A stretch of DNA of 15,749 nucleotides from positions 1-15,749 of the forward strand of contig JANRJF010000036.1 of NCBI GenBank assembly GCA_033764095.1, given 5' to 3'. Position 1 is the stretch's first letter. Every line of letters begins with the position of its first letter. The translations under genes were made by a program, and so were the position numbers. Under the pieces are notes generated by a model that saw nothing but the letters and a program-made list of their open reading frames with translations, ran no database searches and had not been told where the DNA came from. This document shows positions 1 through 6,677 of the stretch, piece after piece. The DNA comes from JBDTMT01 sp033764095. GTDB taxonomy: Bacteria; Desulfobacterota; Binatia; HRBIN30; CADEER01.

Positions 1-707
1 TGTGCCGCCTGTGGGACGCCTGGCACCAGCTCGACCAGGACGACGACCTGCGGGTCGCCATCCTCACCGGCAAGGGCGACACCTTCTGCGCCGGCATGGA
101 CCTCTCCGAGATCGGCAAGCTGATGAGCGGCAAGGCCGACAACGAGTGGATGGAGCGGGTGTTCAGCGACATGCCGATCATCTACGGCGCCTGGCTCAAG
201 ACCTACCGGCCGGCCAAGCCGGTGATCCTCGCCGCCGAGGGCTTCGCCCGCGCCGGCGGCACCGAGATCCTGCAGGGGACCGACATCCGCGTCGCCGGCG
301 AGAGCGCGGTGTTCGGCGTCACCGAGGTGCAGCGCGGCCTCTTCCCGATGGCCGGCTCGACGGTGCGGCTGCGCCGCCAGATCGGCTACGCGGTCGCCGC
401 CGAGATGCTCATCTGCGGCGAGGACCTGCCGGCCCGCCGCGCCTACGAGCTCGGCCTCATCAACCACGTCGTCCCCGACGGCCAGGCGCTCGCCAAGGCG
501 CAGCAGATCGCGGCGCGCATCGCGCAGAACGGCCCGCTGGCGGTGAAGGCGATCGTCGCGACGCTGCGCGAGACCGAGATGATGCCGGAAGCCGAGGCGT
601 TCATGATCGAGCAGACGCACGGCATGAACGTCATGGCCTCGGAGGACGCCAAGGAGGGCCCGCGCGCCTTCCTGGAGAAGCGCCCGCCGGTGTTCAAGGG
701 CCGCTAG
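1..707 (+). CDS. Enoyl-CoA hydratase/isomerase (crotonase) family protein, 5'-truncated
   Basis: The open frame runs in from the left edge (first full codon at 3) and ends at TAG 705-707, giving 234 residues. The usual family length is about 255-265, so some 25-30 N-terminal residues lie outside the window. Crotonases hydrate, isomerise or otherwise act on acyl-CoA thioesters in the cytoplasm using an oxyanion hole. Visible hallmarks are the FCAGMDL segment (fragment residues 28-34, first oxyanion loop) and ARAGGTEIL (82-90, second oxyanion loop). Glutamates E88 and E108 are 20 residues apart, matching the catalytic Glu144/Glu164 pair of rat enoyl-CoA hydratase. The C-terminus ends in the typical FLEKRPPVFKGR tail. 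Retention of both glutamates favours true hydratase activity, but the substrate chain is unknown. An internal ATG at 96 is not the real start, because family homology continues upstream of it. No neighbour is translationally coupled downstream. Confidence 0.9.
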   Translation, partial: CRLWDAWHQLDQDDDLRVAILTGKGDTFCAGMDLSEIGKLMSGKADNEWMERVFSDMPIIYGAWLKTYRPAKPVILAAEGFARAGGTEILQGTDIRVAGESAVFGVTEVQRGLFPMAGSTVRLRRQIGYAVAAEMLICGEDLPARRAYELGLINHVVPDGQALAKAQQIAARIAQNGPLAVKAIVATLRETEMMPEAEAFMIEQTHGMNVMASEDAKEGPRAFLEKRPPVFKGR

Positions 708-741
708 GAGCGGCCTCCTTCCGCGCCCTCCATCAATTGTC

Positions 742-784
742 TTTCTCCTTCCCCCGCGAAAGCGGGGGAAGCTCGGGATGGGGC
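742..784. repeat. REP-like palindromic element with GAAA loop
   Basis: A perfect 10-bp stem (CTTCCCCCGC at 748-757 and its complement at 762-771) closes a GAAA tetraloop, followed by CTCGGGATGGGG. Stem plus trailing GGGATGGGG resembles the short palindromic repeats scattered between genes in many GC-rich proteobacteria; that likeness is from memory, and only one copy is in this window. It lies about 40 bp after the crotonase stop. There is no T-tract on either strand, so it is not a standard intrinsic terminator, although the hairpin could still protect or end the transcript. A second perfect 12-bp palindrome, GCCTCGCGAGGC, follows at 792-803. Confidence 0.5.
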
Positions 785-895
785 CCGCAACGCCTCGCGA
801 GGCTGCAGGCGCCCGGCGAATGCCGCGAGATGGGCGTGATAGCCAGATCAGTGGTGGCAGTCGGGTGGCACGGACACCCTATATCCCACAGTAAA

Positions 896-932
896 ATCAG
901 CGCTTGACCTATCGCTGATAGCTCTATAAATC
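896..932 (+). promoter_or_regulatory. Candidate promoter with overlapping inverted-repeat operator
   Basis: An unusually AT-rich patch contains TTGACC (904-909, 5/6 match to the sigma-70 -35 box) and TATAAA (925-930, 5/6 match to the -10 box), with a short 15-nt spacer. Overlapping the -35 box is a perfect inverted repeat, ATCAGCG (896-902) and CGCTGAT (913-919) with a 10-nt gap. Nested in it is CTATC-GCT-GATAG (909-921). Its size and dyad symmetry suit a TetR-type operator, and a TetR gene lies in the operon downstream, so autoregulation is a reasonable inference. Predicted initiation near 937 would put the ATG at 941 almost at the transcript 5' end. Confidence 0.45.
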
Positions 933-940
933 CGTCGATC

Positions 941-1237
941 ATGCATCGGGTCGACGTCCACCAGCACATCGTCCCGCCGACCGATCCCGCCTGGCTGCGC
1001 GGCGGCGCGGTGCGGCGCTGCGCGGCGTTGAAGATCATCCTGGCGCATGCCGGCGGCTTCCTGCCGTATGCGAGCCATCGCCTGGCGGCGCCGATCACCG
1101 CCGAGACGGTGCGCTTCTTCACGTCCCAGCTCGATGCCTACCAACCGCTCGATCGCGCCGGCCATGCGGCGATCGAGCGCGGCAACGCCGAAGCGCCGTT
1201 CCCGCGCTTCGCCGCGACTGCAGGGGAGGGTGCATGA
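941..1237 (+). pseudogene. Internally deleted amidohydrolase-2 family remnant
   Basis: This 98-residue open frame reads like three separated pieces of an amidohydrolase (PF04909/COG2159 type, normally about 300-330 aa). Residues 3-13 hold the metal-binding N-terminus with HxH (H7, H9) followed by PP. Residues 30-50 carry the IILAHAGGFLPYASHRLA segment of the fourth barrel strand (H36). Residues 55-91 match the family C-terminus, ending NAEAPFPRF. The barrel sections normally lying between them, including the GSD metal-ligand segment, are absent, so it should not be catalytic. The frame is nevertheless open. Its TGA (1235-1237) overlaps the ATG of the monooxygenase in an ATGA junction, so it may survive as a translational leader. 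A short real protein cannot be excluded. An intact relative lies at 4515-5465. Confidence 0.65.
1146..1179. repeat. 11-bp inverted repeat upstream of the monooxygenase
   Basis: Perfect arms CGCTCGATCGC (1146-1156) and GCGATCGAGCG (1169-1179) are separated by 12 nt. They lie within the 3' part of the amidohydrolase remnant and end 54 nt before the monooxygenase ATG. The repeat could be an operator or an mRNA hairpin, or a by-product of GC-rich coding sequence. Confidence 0.3.
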
Positions 1238-3009
1238 ACCAGATCGACGTTCCGGTGCTGATCGTCGGCGGCGGCGGCGCCGGGCTGACCGCCTCGATGC
1301 TGCTGTCGCAGCTCGGCGTGGAGACGCTGTTGGTCAGCGCGCTGCCGACCACCTCGGTGCTGCCCAAGGCGCACGTGCTGAACCAGCGGTCGATGGAGAT
1401 CCTCACCGACGTCGGCGTGGCCGACGAGATCTACCGCCGCGGCACGCCGCCCGAGCAGATGCGTTACAGCGCGTACTACGCCGGCTTCGCCGGTGACGAC
1501 CCGATCTGCGGGCGCCAGCTCGGCCGCATGGAGTCGTGGGGAGCCGGCGGCCTCGACCTCGACTGGGCGGCGGCCAGTCCCTGCCGGCAGACCAACCTGC
1601 CGCAGATCCGTCTGGAGCCGATCCTGAAGGCGGGGGCCGAGGCGCTGGCGCCCGGCCGGGTCCGCTTCAACACCGAGCTGATCGATCTGGAGCAGGGCGC
1701 GAGCGGCGTCACCGCGACGATTCGCGACCGCGCGAGCGGCGCCCACACGTCGGTCCGTGCCCGCTATCTGCTTGCCTGCGACGGCGGCCGCACGGTCGGG
1801 CGGCGGCTCGGCATCGAGATGCAGGGCGCGCGTGACGTCATGCGCATCGTCTCGGTGTACATGTCGGCCGATCTGTCGCGGTGGGCGCGCGATCCCGACG
1901 TGCTGATCCGCTGGCTGTGGATCGCCCACCGCGGGATGCTCGCGACGCTGGTGCCGATGGGCCCCGACCACTGGGGGCCGGACTCCGAGGAGTGGGTCTT
2001 CCATCTCAACTACGACACCGAGGACACGCGCGCGAAGGACGACGCGCAGGTGATCGCCGACATGAAGGACGCGCTCGGCCTGCCCGAGCTCGACGCCACC
2101 GTCCACGTCATCAGCCGCTGGTCGCTGGAGGGAATTCTCGCCGAGCGCTTCCAGGTCGGGCGCGTGTTCCTGGTCGGCGATGCGGCGCACCGCCACCCGC
2201 CCACCGGCGGGCTCGGGTTGAACAGCGCCATCCACGACGCGCACAACCTGTGCTGGAAGATCGCCGCGGTGCTGCGCGGGCAGGCCGGCGAGGCGTTGCT
2301 GGCGACCTACGAGGCGGAGCGCCGGCCGGTCGACGCGCGCAACGTGCAGCGCTCGATGGAGAACGGTCTGAACCACACCCTGGTCGGACACGCGATGGGC
2401 TTCGCCCGCGGCGCCGACGCGGATGCCAACCTCGCTGGGCTGCGCCGCGCGCTCGGCGACGCGCCCGAGGACCGCGCGCCGCGGCGCGCGGCGCTCGCCG
2501 CCATCGCGACCCAGTCGATGGAGTTTCGCGAGCACTGCGTCGAGTACGGCCAGCGCTACGCCTCGTCCGTCGTCATCGACGATGCGGCGCAGGCGCCGCC
2601 GGTGCTGGATGACGTCCATCTCTACGTCCCCGGTACGCGGCCCGGCGCGCCGCTGCCGCACGCCGAGCTGGAGGACCTCGACGGGCAGCGCCTGCCGATC
2701 ATGAATCTGGTTCCCCCGGGCCAGTTCCTGCTGATCGCCGGCGAGGACGGCGGCGCCTGGTGCAGCGCCGCGCGTGCGCTGGCCGAGACGCACGGCGTCC
2801 CGCTGCGCGCGGTGCGCATCGGCCATCTCGACGGCGACTATCGCGATCCGCGCTGCACGTGGCTGCGCGACCGCGAGATCGGTCGGCGCGGCGCGGTGCT
2901 GGTGCGGCCCGACCGCTACGTCGCCTGGCGCAGCCTCGACGCTTCGAGCGATCCGGCGGATGCGCTACGCTCGGCGCTCGCGACCATCCTATGCCGACCA
3001 CTCCACTGA
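1234..3009 (+). CDS. FAD-dependent aromatic monooxygenase, TfdB/PheA (phenol hydroxylase) type
   Basis: A 591-aa class A flavoprotein monooxygenase, close to the length of 2,4-dichlorophenol hydroxylase TfdB. Such enzymes use NAD(P)H, FAD and O2 to add a hydroxyl group to phenolic rings in the cytoplasm. The N-terminus has the Rossmann dinucleotide motif GGGGAG (residues 12-17), followed by PKAHVLNQRSMEIL, characteristic of the phenol-hydroxylase branch. The DG motif is ACDGGR (181-186; D183) and the GD motif GDAAHRHPPTGGLGLN begins at G315-D316. The end (about 500-591) resembles the thioredoxin-like domain of this family, with GAVLVRPDRYVAWR. The ATG overlaps the remnant's stop (ATGA), indicating coupled translation, and the 3' end overlaps the TetR gene by 19 nt. 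The family is clear; the substrate is not. Neighbouring hydrolase, amidohydrolase and acyl-CoA-type genes support aromatic catabolism, but polyketide-type substrates also occur in this superfamily. Confidence 0.88.
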   Translation: MNQIDVPVLIVGGGGAGLTASMLLSQLGVETLLVSALPTTSVLPKAHVLNQRSMEILTDVGVADEIYRRGTPPEQMRYSAYYAGFAGDDPICGRQLGRMESWGAGGLDLDWAAASPCRQTNLPQIRLEPILKAGAEALAPGRVRFNTELIDLEQGASGVTATIRDRASGAHTSVRARYLLACDGGRTVGRRLGIEMQGARDVMRIVSVYMSADLSRWARDPDVLIRWLWIAHRGMLATLVPMGPDHWGPDSEEWVFHLNYDTEDTRAKDDAQVIADMKDALGLPELDATVHVISRWSLEGILAERFQVGRVFLVGDAAHRHPPTGGLGLNSAIHDAHNLCWKIAAVLRGQAGEALLATYEAERRPVDARNVQRSMENGLNHTLVGHAMGFARGADADANLAGLRRALGDAPEDRAPRRAALAAIATQSMEFREHCVEYGQRYASSVVIDDAAQAPPVLDDVHLYVPGTRPGAPLPHAELEDLDGQRLPIMNLVPPGQFLLIAGEDGGAWCSAARALAETHGVPLRAVRIGHLDGDYRDPRCTWLRDREIGRRGAVLVRPDRYVAWRSLDASSDPADALRSALATILCRPLH

Positions 3010-3674
3010 AATCCCCGCGGCAGGCGGCGAACCGTCGCCGCAAGGCGCCGGCCAAGCGGCGCGCGCCGGCGCCGGCGCAGGACGGCCGCGAGCGCATCCT
3101 GGCGGCGGCGATCGAAGCGTTCTCCGAGGTGGGCTACGAGGGCGCCAGCACCGCCGGCATCGCGCGCGCCGCGGGCGTGGCACAGCCGTTGGTGCATCAT
3201 CACTTCGGCTCGAAGGAAGGGCTCTGGCGCGCCGCCGTCGACGCCCTGTTCTCGCGCATCCCGCGCCTGCCGACGGTCGCCGACGGCGTGCCGCCGCGCG
3301 TCGCGCTGATGCAGGTCACCGAGGCCTTCGTGCGCTTCGTCGCCGCACACCCCGAGGTCACGCGCATCATCGCGCGCGAAGGGGCGGCGCCCAACCCGCG
3401 CCTCACCTATCTGCTCACGCACTACGTGCACGAGCCGTTTCGCGAAGTCGTCGACCTGATCCGCGCCGCCCAGGCCGCTGGTGTCGTGGCCGCGGACGTG
3501 CGGCCCGAGCTCTGCCTCTTCCTGTTCCTCGGCGCCGGCAGCCACCTGTTCGACGTGCGCGCCCTCGCCCAGCAGAGTCAGGGCATCGACACCACCTCGG
3601 AGTGGACGCGCGACAACGTCATCCGGTTGTTGCGCACGGTGCTGGAGCGCGGCCTCTTCGGCGGCGCCGGGTGA
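2991..3674 (+). CDS. TetR/AcrR family transcriptional regulator
   Basis: A 227-aa protein with the one-domain-plus-ligand-domain layout of TetR repressors. The HTH spans about residues 33-76: GRERILAAAIEAFSEVGYE, then STAGIARAAGVAQPLVHHHFGSKEGLW, with the signature F-x-S-K-E. Residues 1-30 form a basic Ala/Pro/Arg-rich tail before the HTH. The helical C-terminal part (about 85-227) is the presumed effector-binding and dimer domain. ATG 2991 was chosen because it is the last ATG before the HTH; the longer frame upstream only shadows the monooxygenase. The 19-nt overlap with the monooxygenase end means the two are co-transcribed. TetR regulators in catabolic operons often repress their own operon and respond to the substrate. 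The dyad at 896-919 is the best operator candidate here. The ligand is unknown. Confidence 0.9.
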   Translation: MPTTPLKSPRQAANRRRKAPAKRRAPAPAQDGRERILAAAIEAFSEVGYEGASTAGIARAAGVAQPLVHHHFGSKEGLWRAAVDALFSRIPRLPTVADGVPPRVALMQVTEAFVRFVAAHPEVTRIIAREGAAPNPRLTYLLTHYVHEPFREVVDLIRAAQAAGVVAADVRPELCLFLFLGAGSHLFDVRALAQQSQGIDTTSEWTRDNVIRLLRTVLERGLFGGAG

Positions 3675-3738
3675 GCGGCCGGGTGGCGCTGCTCGCGCGG
3701 GCTTTCGATTGCGCCGCGGATGGGAGAAGAGGCTGCGC

Positions 3739-4506
3739 ATGAAGATCGACGGGGCAAAGGCGATGGTGGTCGGCGGCGCGTCGGGCATGGCGCGTGCGAC
3801 GGCGGAGATGCTGGTGCGCCATGGTGCCCGGGTGGCGATTCTCGACCGCGAGGCGGCGCGGGGCGAAGAGGCCGCCGCCGCGATTGGCGGCGGCACGCGC
3901 TTCCACCGCTGCGACGTCACCGACTTCGCCGCGACGGAAGCGGCGATCAGGTCCGCCGCGGCCGATCTCGGCGGGCTGCACTTCGGCGTCAACACCGCCG
4001 GCGGCGGCATCGCCAAGCGGACGTTGAGCAAGGACGGTCCGCACCCGCTCGACGACTTCCGCGCCGTCATCGATCTCAATCTCGTCGCCAGCTTCAACGT
4101 GGCGCGTCTGCAGGCCGAGTGCATGGCGCGCAACGAGGCGGACGAGAACGGCGAGCGCGGCGTGATCCTGATGACCGCGTCGATTGCCGCCTTCGAGGGA
4201 CAGATCGGTCAGGTCGCCTACAGCGCGGCGAAGGCCGGCATCGCCGGCATGACGCTCACCATGGCGCGCGACCTCGGCGGGCTCGGCATCCGCGTCGTGA
4301 CCATCGCGCCCAGCCTGTTCCACACCGGCCTGACGCAGGGGATCCCGAAGGCGATGGAAGACGGGCTCACCAGGGATGCCGCCTTCCCGAAGCGCATGGG
4401 CCGACCGGAGGAGTACGCGCACATGGCGCGCGCGATCTTCGAGAACCCGATGATGAACGGCTCGGTGCTGCGGCTCGACGCTGGCCAACGCTTCGCGCCG
4501 AAGTGA
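3739..4506 (+). CDS. Short-chain dehydrogenase/reductase, HSD10-like (3-hydroxyacyl-CoA dehydrogenase type II)
   Basis: A 255-aa classical SDR. The cofactor motif is GGASGMA (12-18), with D36 after the second strand indicating NAD(H) preference. NTAG (85-88) replaces the usual NNAG. The catalytic set is N114, S148, Y161 and K165 (YSAAK). The tail, RMGRPEEYAHMARAIFENP then NGSVLRLD, strongly resembles HSD17B10/3-hydroxy-2-methylbutyryl-CoA dehydrogenases, which oxidise 3-hydroxyacyl-CoAs. That would suit the crotonase at the left edge. Oddly, the third glycine of the GxxxGxG motif is Ala18, which may alter cofactor affinity. ATG 3739 is preceded by a strong GGGAGAAGAGG ribosome site. It lies 64 nt after the TetR gene on the same strand, probably in the same transcript. 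Its stop is part of the palindrome at 4505-4524. Confidence 0.88.
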   Translation: MKIDGAKAMVVGGASGMARATAEMLVRHGARVAILDREAARGEEAAAAIGGGTRFHRCDVTDFAATEAAIRSAAADLGGLHFGVNTAGGGIAKRTLSKDGPHPLDDFRAVIDLNLVASFNVARLQAECMARNEADENGERGVILMTASIAAFEGQIGQVAYSAAKAGIAGMTLTMARDLGGLGIRVVTIAPSLFHTGLTQGIPKAMEDGLTRDAAFPKRMGRPEEYAHMARAIFENPMMNGSVLRLDAGQRFAPK

Positions 4507-4524
4507 GCGGCTGATCAGCCGCTC
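4505..4524. terminator. Perfect 20-bp palindrome between convergent genes (candidate bidirectional terminator)
   Basis: GAGCGGCTGA (4505-4514) is followed directly by its exact complement (4515-4524). As RNA on either strand it folds into an 8-bp stem with a GAUC loop. It contains the last two bases of the dehydrogenase TGA (4504-4506) and the whole TGA (complement of 4515-4517) of the opposing amidohydrolase, leaving only 8 bp between the genes. There is no U-tract, so termination would be of the non-canonical kind common in GC-rich genomes. Confidence 0.5.
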
Positions 4525-5465
4525 GGCGCGGCGAGCCGCGGGAAGAGTCGCCGCGTGTTGACGCGCAGCGTCTCGCGCAGCGATCCGGGCGGTCCGGCGG
4601 CGGTCTCGAGGCGCTCCGCCTGCATGGCGGCGGCGAGCTCCGGCGTGAACGGGTAGTCACTGCCGTAGTGGAGGTGCTCGAGCGCGGTGATGGTCAGCAG
4701 CGCGTCGAGCTGACGCGGCACGGAGAATCCGGCCAGGTCGTAGTGGAGTCGGGCGATGTCGCGCAGCACGTCCACCGCCGCGTCGACGTCGAGCAGGCGC
4801 GCGAAGGCGTTGACCCGGTCGACGATCATCGGAAGCGTCGCGCCGGCGTGCGGGATGATGAACGCGATGTCGGGATGGCGCGCGACGGTGCCGTTGAGCA
4901 CCAGGTCCACCACCGCGCGGGTGGTGTCGAAGAGGAACTCCAGCATCGGCCGGGGCCGTCCGAACGAGGTGTGCTCCCAGCAGGCCGGTGAGGTCGGGTG
5001 GATGAACACGCGCGCGCCGCGGCGGTTCAGCTCGCGGAAGACCGGTTCGTGCGTGGGGGCGCCGAGATAGGTGCCGGCGACGTTGGTGAGCAGCGCGAAC
5101 CCGTCGACGTCGAGCCGATCGCAGCAGTAGCCGATCTCGGCGATGGCGGCGTCGACATCGGGCAGCGGCAGCGCGGCGAACAGCCCGAAGCGGCCCGGAT
5201 GGTCGACCACGGCGCGCCGACCGGTCTCGTTCATCTCGCGCGCCAGCTCGCGCGCCGCGGCCGCGTTGCCGAAGTAGACGCCGGGCGACGAGATAGACAG
5301 CAGCGCGGTGGCGATGCCGAGGCGGTCCATCGCGGCGAGGTGCTCGGGCAGCGACCAGTCGGGCAGCAGCGGGAAGCCGTCGGGTCGCTCGTGCCCCGCC
5401 GCCAGCAGCGCCGCGCGATAGGCGGGCGGGAGGAAGTGGGCGTGGACGTCGATCGTGTTCGTCAC
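4515..5465 (-). CDS. Amidohydrolase-2 family protein (ACMSD/resorcylate-decarboxylase type)
   Basis: A 316-aa TIM-barrel metal-dependent amidohydrolase (PF04909, COG2159). Members of this branch act as C-C decarboxylases or hydrolases on aromatic and ring-cleavage acids. The metal site is visible: DVHAHFLPP (H8, H10), FIHPT (H156), IPHAG (H206) and HYGSDYPF (D270). The C-terminal NTRRLFPRL is also typical. Two GTG starts are possible: 5465, used here, or 5471, whose GTGA overlaps the hydrolase stop by 4 nt and adds two residues. Either way it is translationally coupled to the alpha/beta hydrolase upstream, so the two probably serve one pathway. Unlike the remnant at 941-1237, all family segments are present. 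The substrate is unknown; decarboxylation or hydrolysis of an aromatic-derived acid is inferred from family and context. Confidence 0.88.
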   Translation of the reverse strand: MTNTIDVHAHFLPPAYRAALLAAGHERPDGFPLLPDWSLPEHLAAMDRLGIATALLSISSPGVYFGNAAAARELAREMNETGRRAVVDHPGRFGLFAALPLPDVDAAIAEIGYCCDRLDVDGFALLTNVAGTYLGAPTHEPVFRELNRRGARVFIHPTSPACWEHTSFGRPRPMLEFLFDTTRAVVDLVLNGTVARHPDIAFIIPHAGATLPMIVDRVNAFARLLDVDAAVDVLRDIARLHYDLAGFSVPRQLDALLTITALEHLHYGSDYPFTPELAAAMQAERLETAAGPPGSLRETLRVNTRRLFPRLAAPSG

Positions 5466-5467
5466 GG

Positions 5468-6418
5468 TCACGCGTCGAGCGATCTGACCCACTCGAGCAG
5501 GGTCTCCACGTAGAGGTCGGGCTGTTCGCCGTGCATCGAGTGGCCGACGTGGGGGAACGAGCGATACGCGACGCGCACACCGGCGGCCTGCAGCAGCTCC
5601 TGCGCCCGTTGCGCCTGCTGGTCGGACATGGCGCCGAACAGGAAGCCGGTTGCGTCGTTGGTGACGCGCAGGTGGTGGGTGAGCAGCACCGGGACCTTGA
5701 CGCTGCGCAGCAGGCGCTCGTGATCGCACGACGCGGAGACGGTGCCGCTCCAGAACGACCGCCCCCATTCGGGGTCGTACTCCTTGAGGTTCTGCGGCGG
5801 CTCGTCCGGCACCGGCATGCCCTGCAGCCACTCCGGCAGGCGCTGCGGTGCGGCGGCGCGCATCGCGTCCCACGCGCCGATCGACCACTGGTCGCCGAGG
5901 TACGTGCTCCACAGGTCGAAGATCGGGCCGATGCCCTGGCGGATCCCCGGCCCCATGGCCGGCCGCGGCTCGGAGGCGAACAGCGGAGGATCCTCGTACG
6001 CCGCCGCGATGATCTGCCCGGGCTTGGCGTACGCCGACAACCACGCACTGAGGACACCGCCGGACGACAGGCCGCTCACGTAGGTGGGCCGTCCGATCAC
6101 CGTGTCGACGAAACGCACCAGGTCGTTGCCCATGTTGTCGAGCGTGTACCGGCCCGGGGTGCGGGTGCTGCGGCCCTGGCCGCGCAGGTCCACGGCGAAT
6201 ACCTCGAAGTGCTCGCCGAGCCGCGGCATGACGGCTTCATAGCCCCACCAGGACTCGGTCTGTCCGGGGATGAGCAACAACGGTGGCGACGACGTGTTGC
6301 CCAGGGTGGCGAAGTTCATGCGCACCTCGCCGAGGTCGACCAGCTGCTCACGCAACCCGTGCGCGACGTAGGTTTCATCGGGGTTGTGGGGCCCGTATCG
6401 CGCTCTGTGGTTCGTCAT
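5468..6418 (-). CDS. Alpha/beta-fold hydrolase
   Basis: A 316-aa single-domain alpha/beta hydrolase, presumably cytoplasmic because no signal peptide is seen. The oxyanion region LLLIPGQTESWWGYE (47-61) precedes FAVDLRGQGRS (74-84). The nucleophile elbow is GLSSGG (116-121; S118), a probable acid is D143 in YEDPP, and the catalytic His is likely H293 in FPHVGHSMH. This fold includes esterases and meta-cleavage-product C-C hydrolases. The ATG at 6418 is preceded by a GGAGAGGGA ribosome site at good spacing. The frame could be extended to 6634, but the added residues are Arg/Ala-rich and lack domain character. It is first in a two-gene operon with the amidohydrolase (4-nt overlap possible), with a promoter candidate about 60-90 bp upstream. 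The substrate is not identifiable. Confidence 0.88.
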   Translation of the reverse strand: MTNHRARYGPHNPDETYVAHGLREQLVDLGEVRMNFATLGNTSSPPLLLIPGQTESWWGYEAVMPRLGEHFEVFAVDLRGQGRSTRTPGRYTLDNMGNDLVRFVDTVIGRPTYVSGLSSGGVLSAWLSAYAKPGQIIAAAYEDPPLFASEPRPAMGPGIRQGIGPIFDLWSTYLGDQWSIGAWDAMRAAAPQRLPEWLQGMPVPDEPPQNLKEYDPEWGRSFWSGTVSASCDHERLLRSVKVPVLLTHHLRVTNDATGFLFGAMSDQQAQRAQELLQAAGVRVAYRSFPHVGHSMHGEQPDLYVETLLEWVRSLDA

Positions 6419-6477
6419 GTGGCATCCCTCTCCGCGCCGCCGGCCGCCTTCATCTGTGGGCGCCGTCCCGGCGGCGC

Positions 6478-6505
6478 ATCTGATCGCGCGATCCCCAGCT
6501 GTCAA
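6478..6505 (-). promoter_or_regulatory. Candidate promoter with palindromic operator for the hydrolase-amidohydrolase operon
   Basis: On the minus strand a perfect -35 hexamer TTGACA lies at 6505-6500, with a weak -10-like TCAGAT at 6483-6478 (16-nt spacer). The spacer contains a perfect 12-bp palindrome, GATCGCGCGATC (6482-6493), placed where a repressor would block polymerase. The site is 60-90 bp upstream of the hydrolase ATG, within the 259-bp gap after the BMP-family gene. The weak -10 limits confidence. The rest of the 6419-6677 gap shows no convincing gene. Confidence 0.4.
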
Positions 6506-6677
6506 GGACGGCGCCATCGCCGCGGCGCGCCGCCGGCGCTCACCGATCCACAGGTCGGCCAGACGGAGAGGCGCGGATGCCGATCGAGGGGCGCGCCTCG
6601 GTGCACGCTGGTGCAGAGCGCGGCGCGTGGACATGCGCCGTGCGCCTCGTCCCGCCCTGCGGAGGAACCGACGGCGG

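Noticed and set aside
748..771. Intrinsic terminator for the crotonase gene
   Set aside because: The stem is strong but no T-tract follows on either strand; the sequence fits a dispersed palindromic repeat better.
1138..2826. 562-aa minus-strand open frame opposite the monooxygenase
   Set aside because: Arg/Ala/Val-rich shadow frame typical of GC-rich DNA; the plus strand encodes a complete, motif-bearing enzyme over the same bases.
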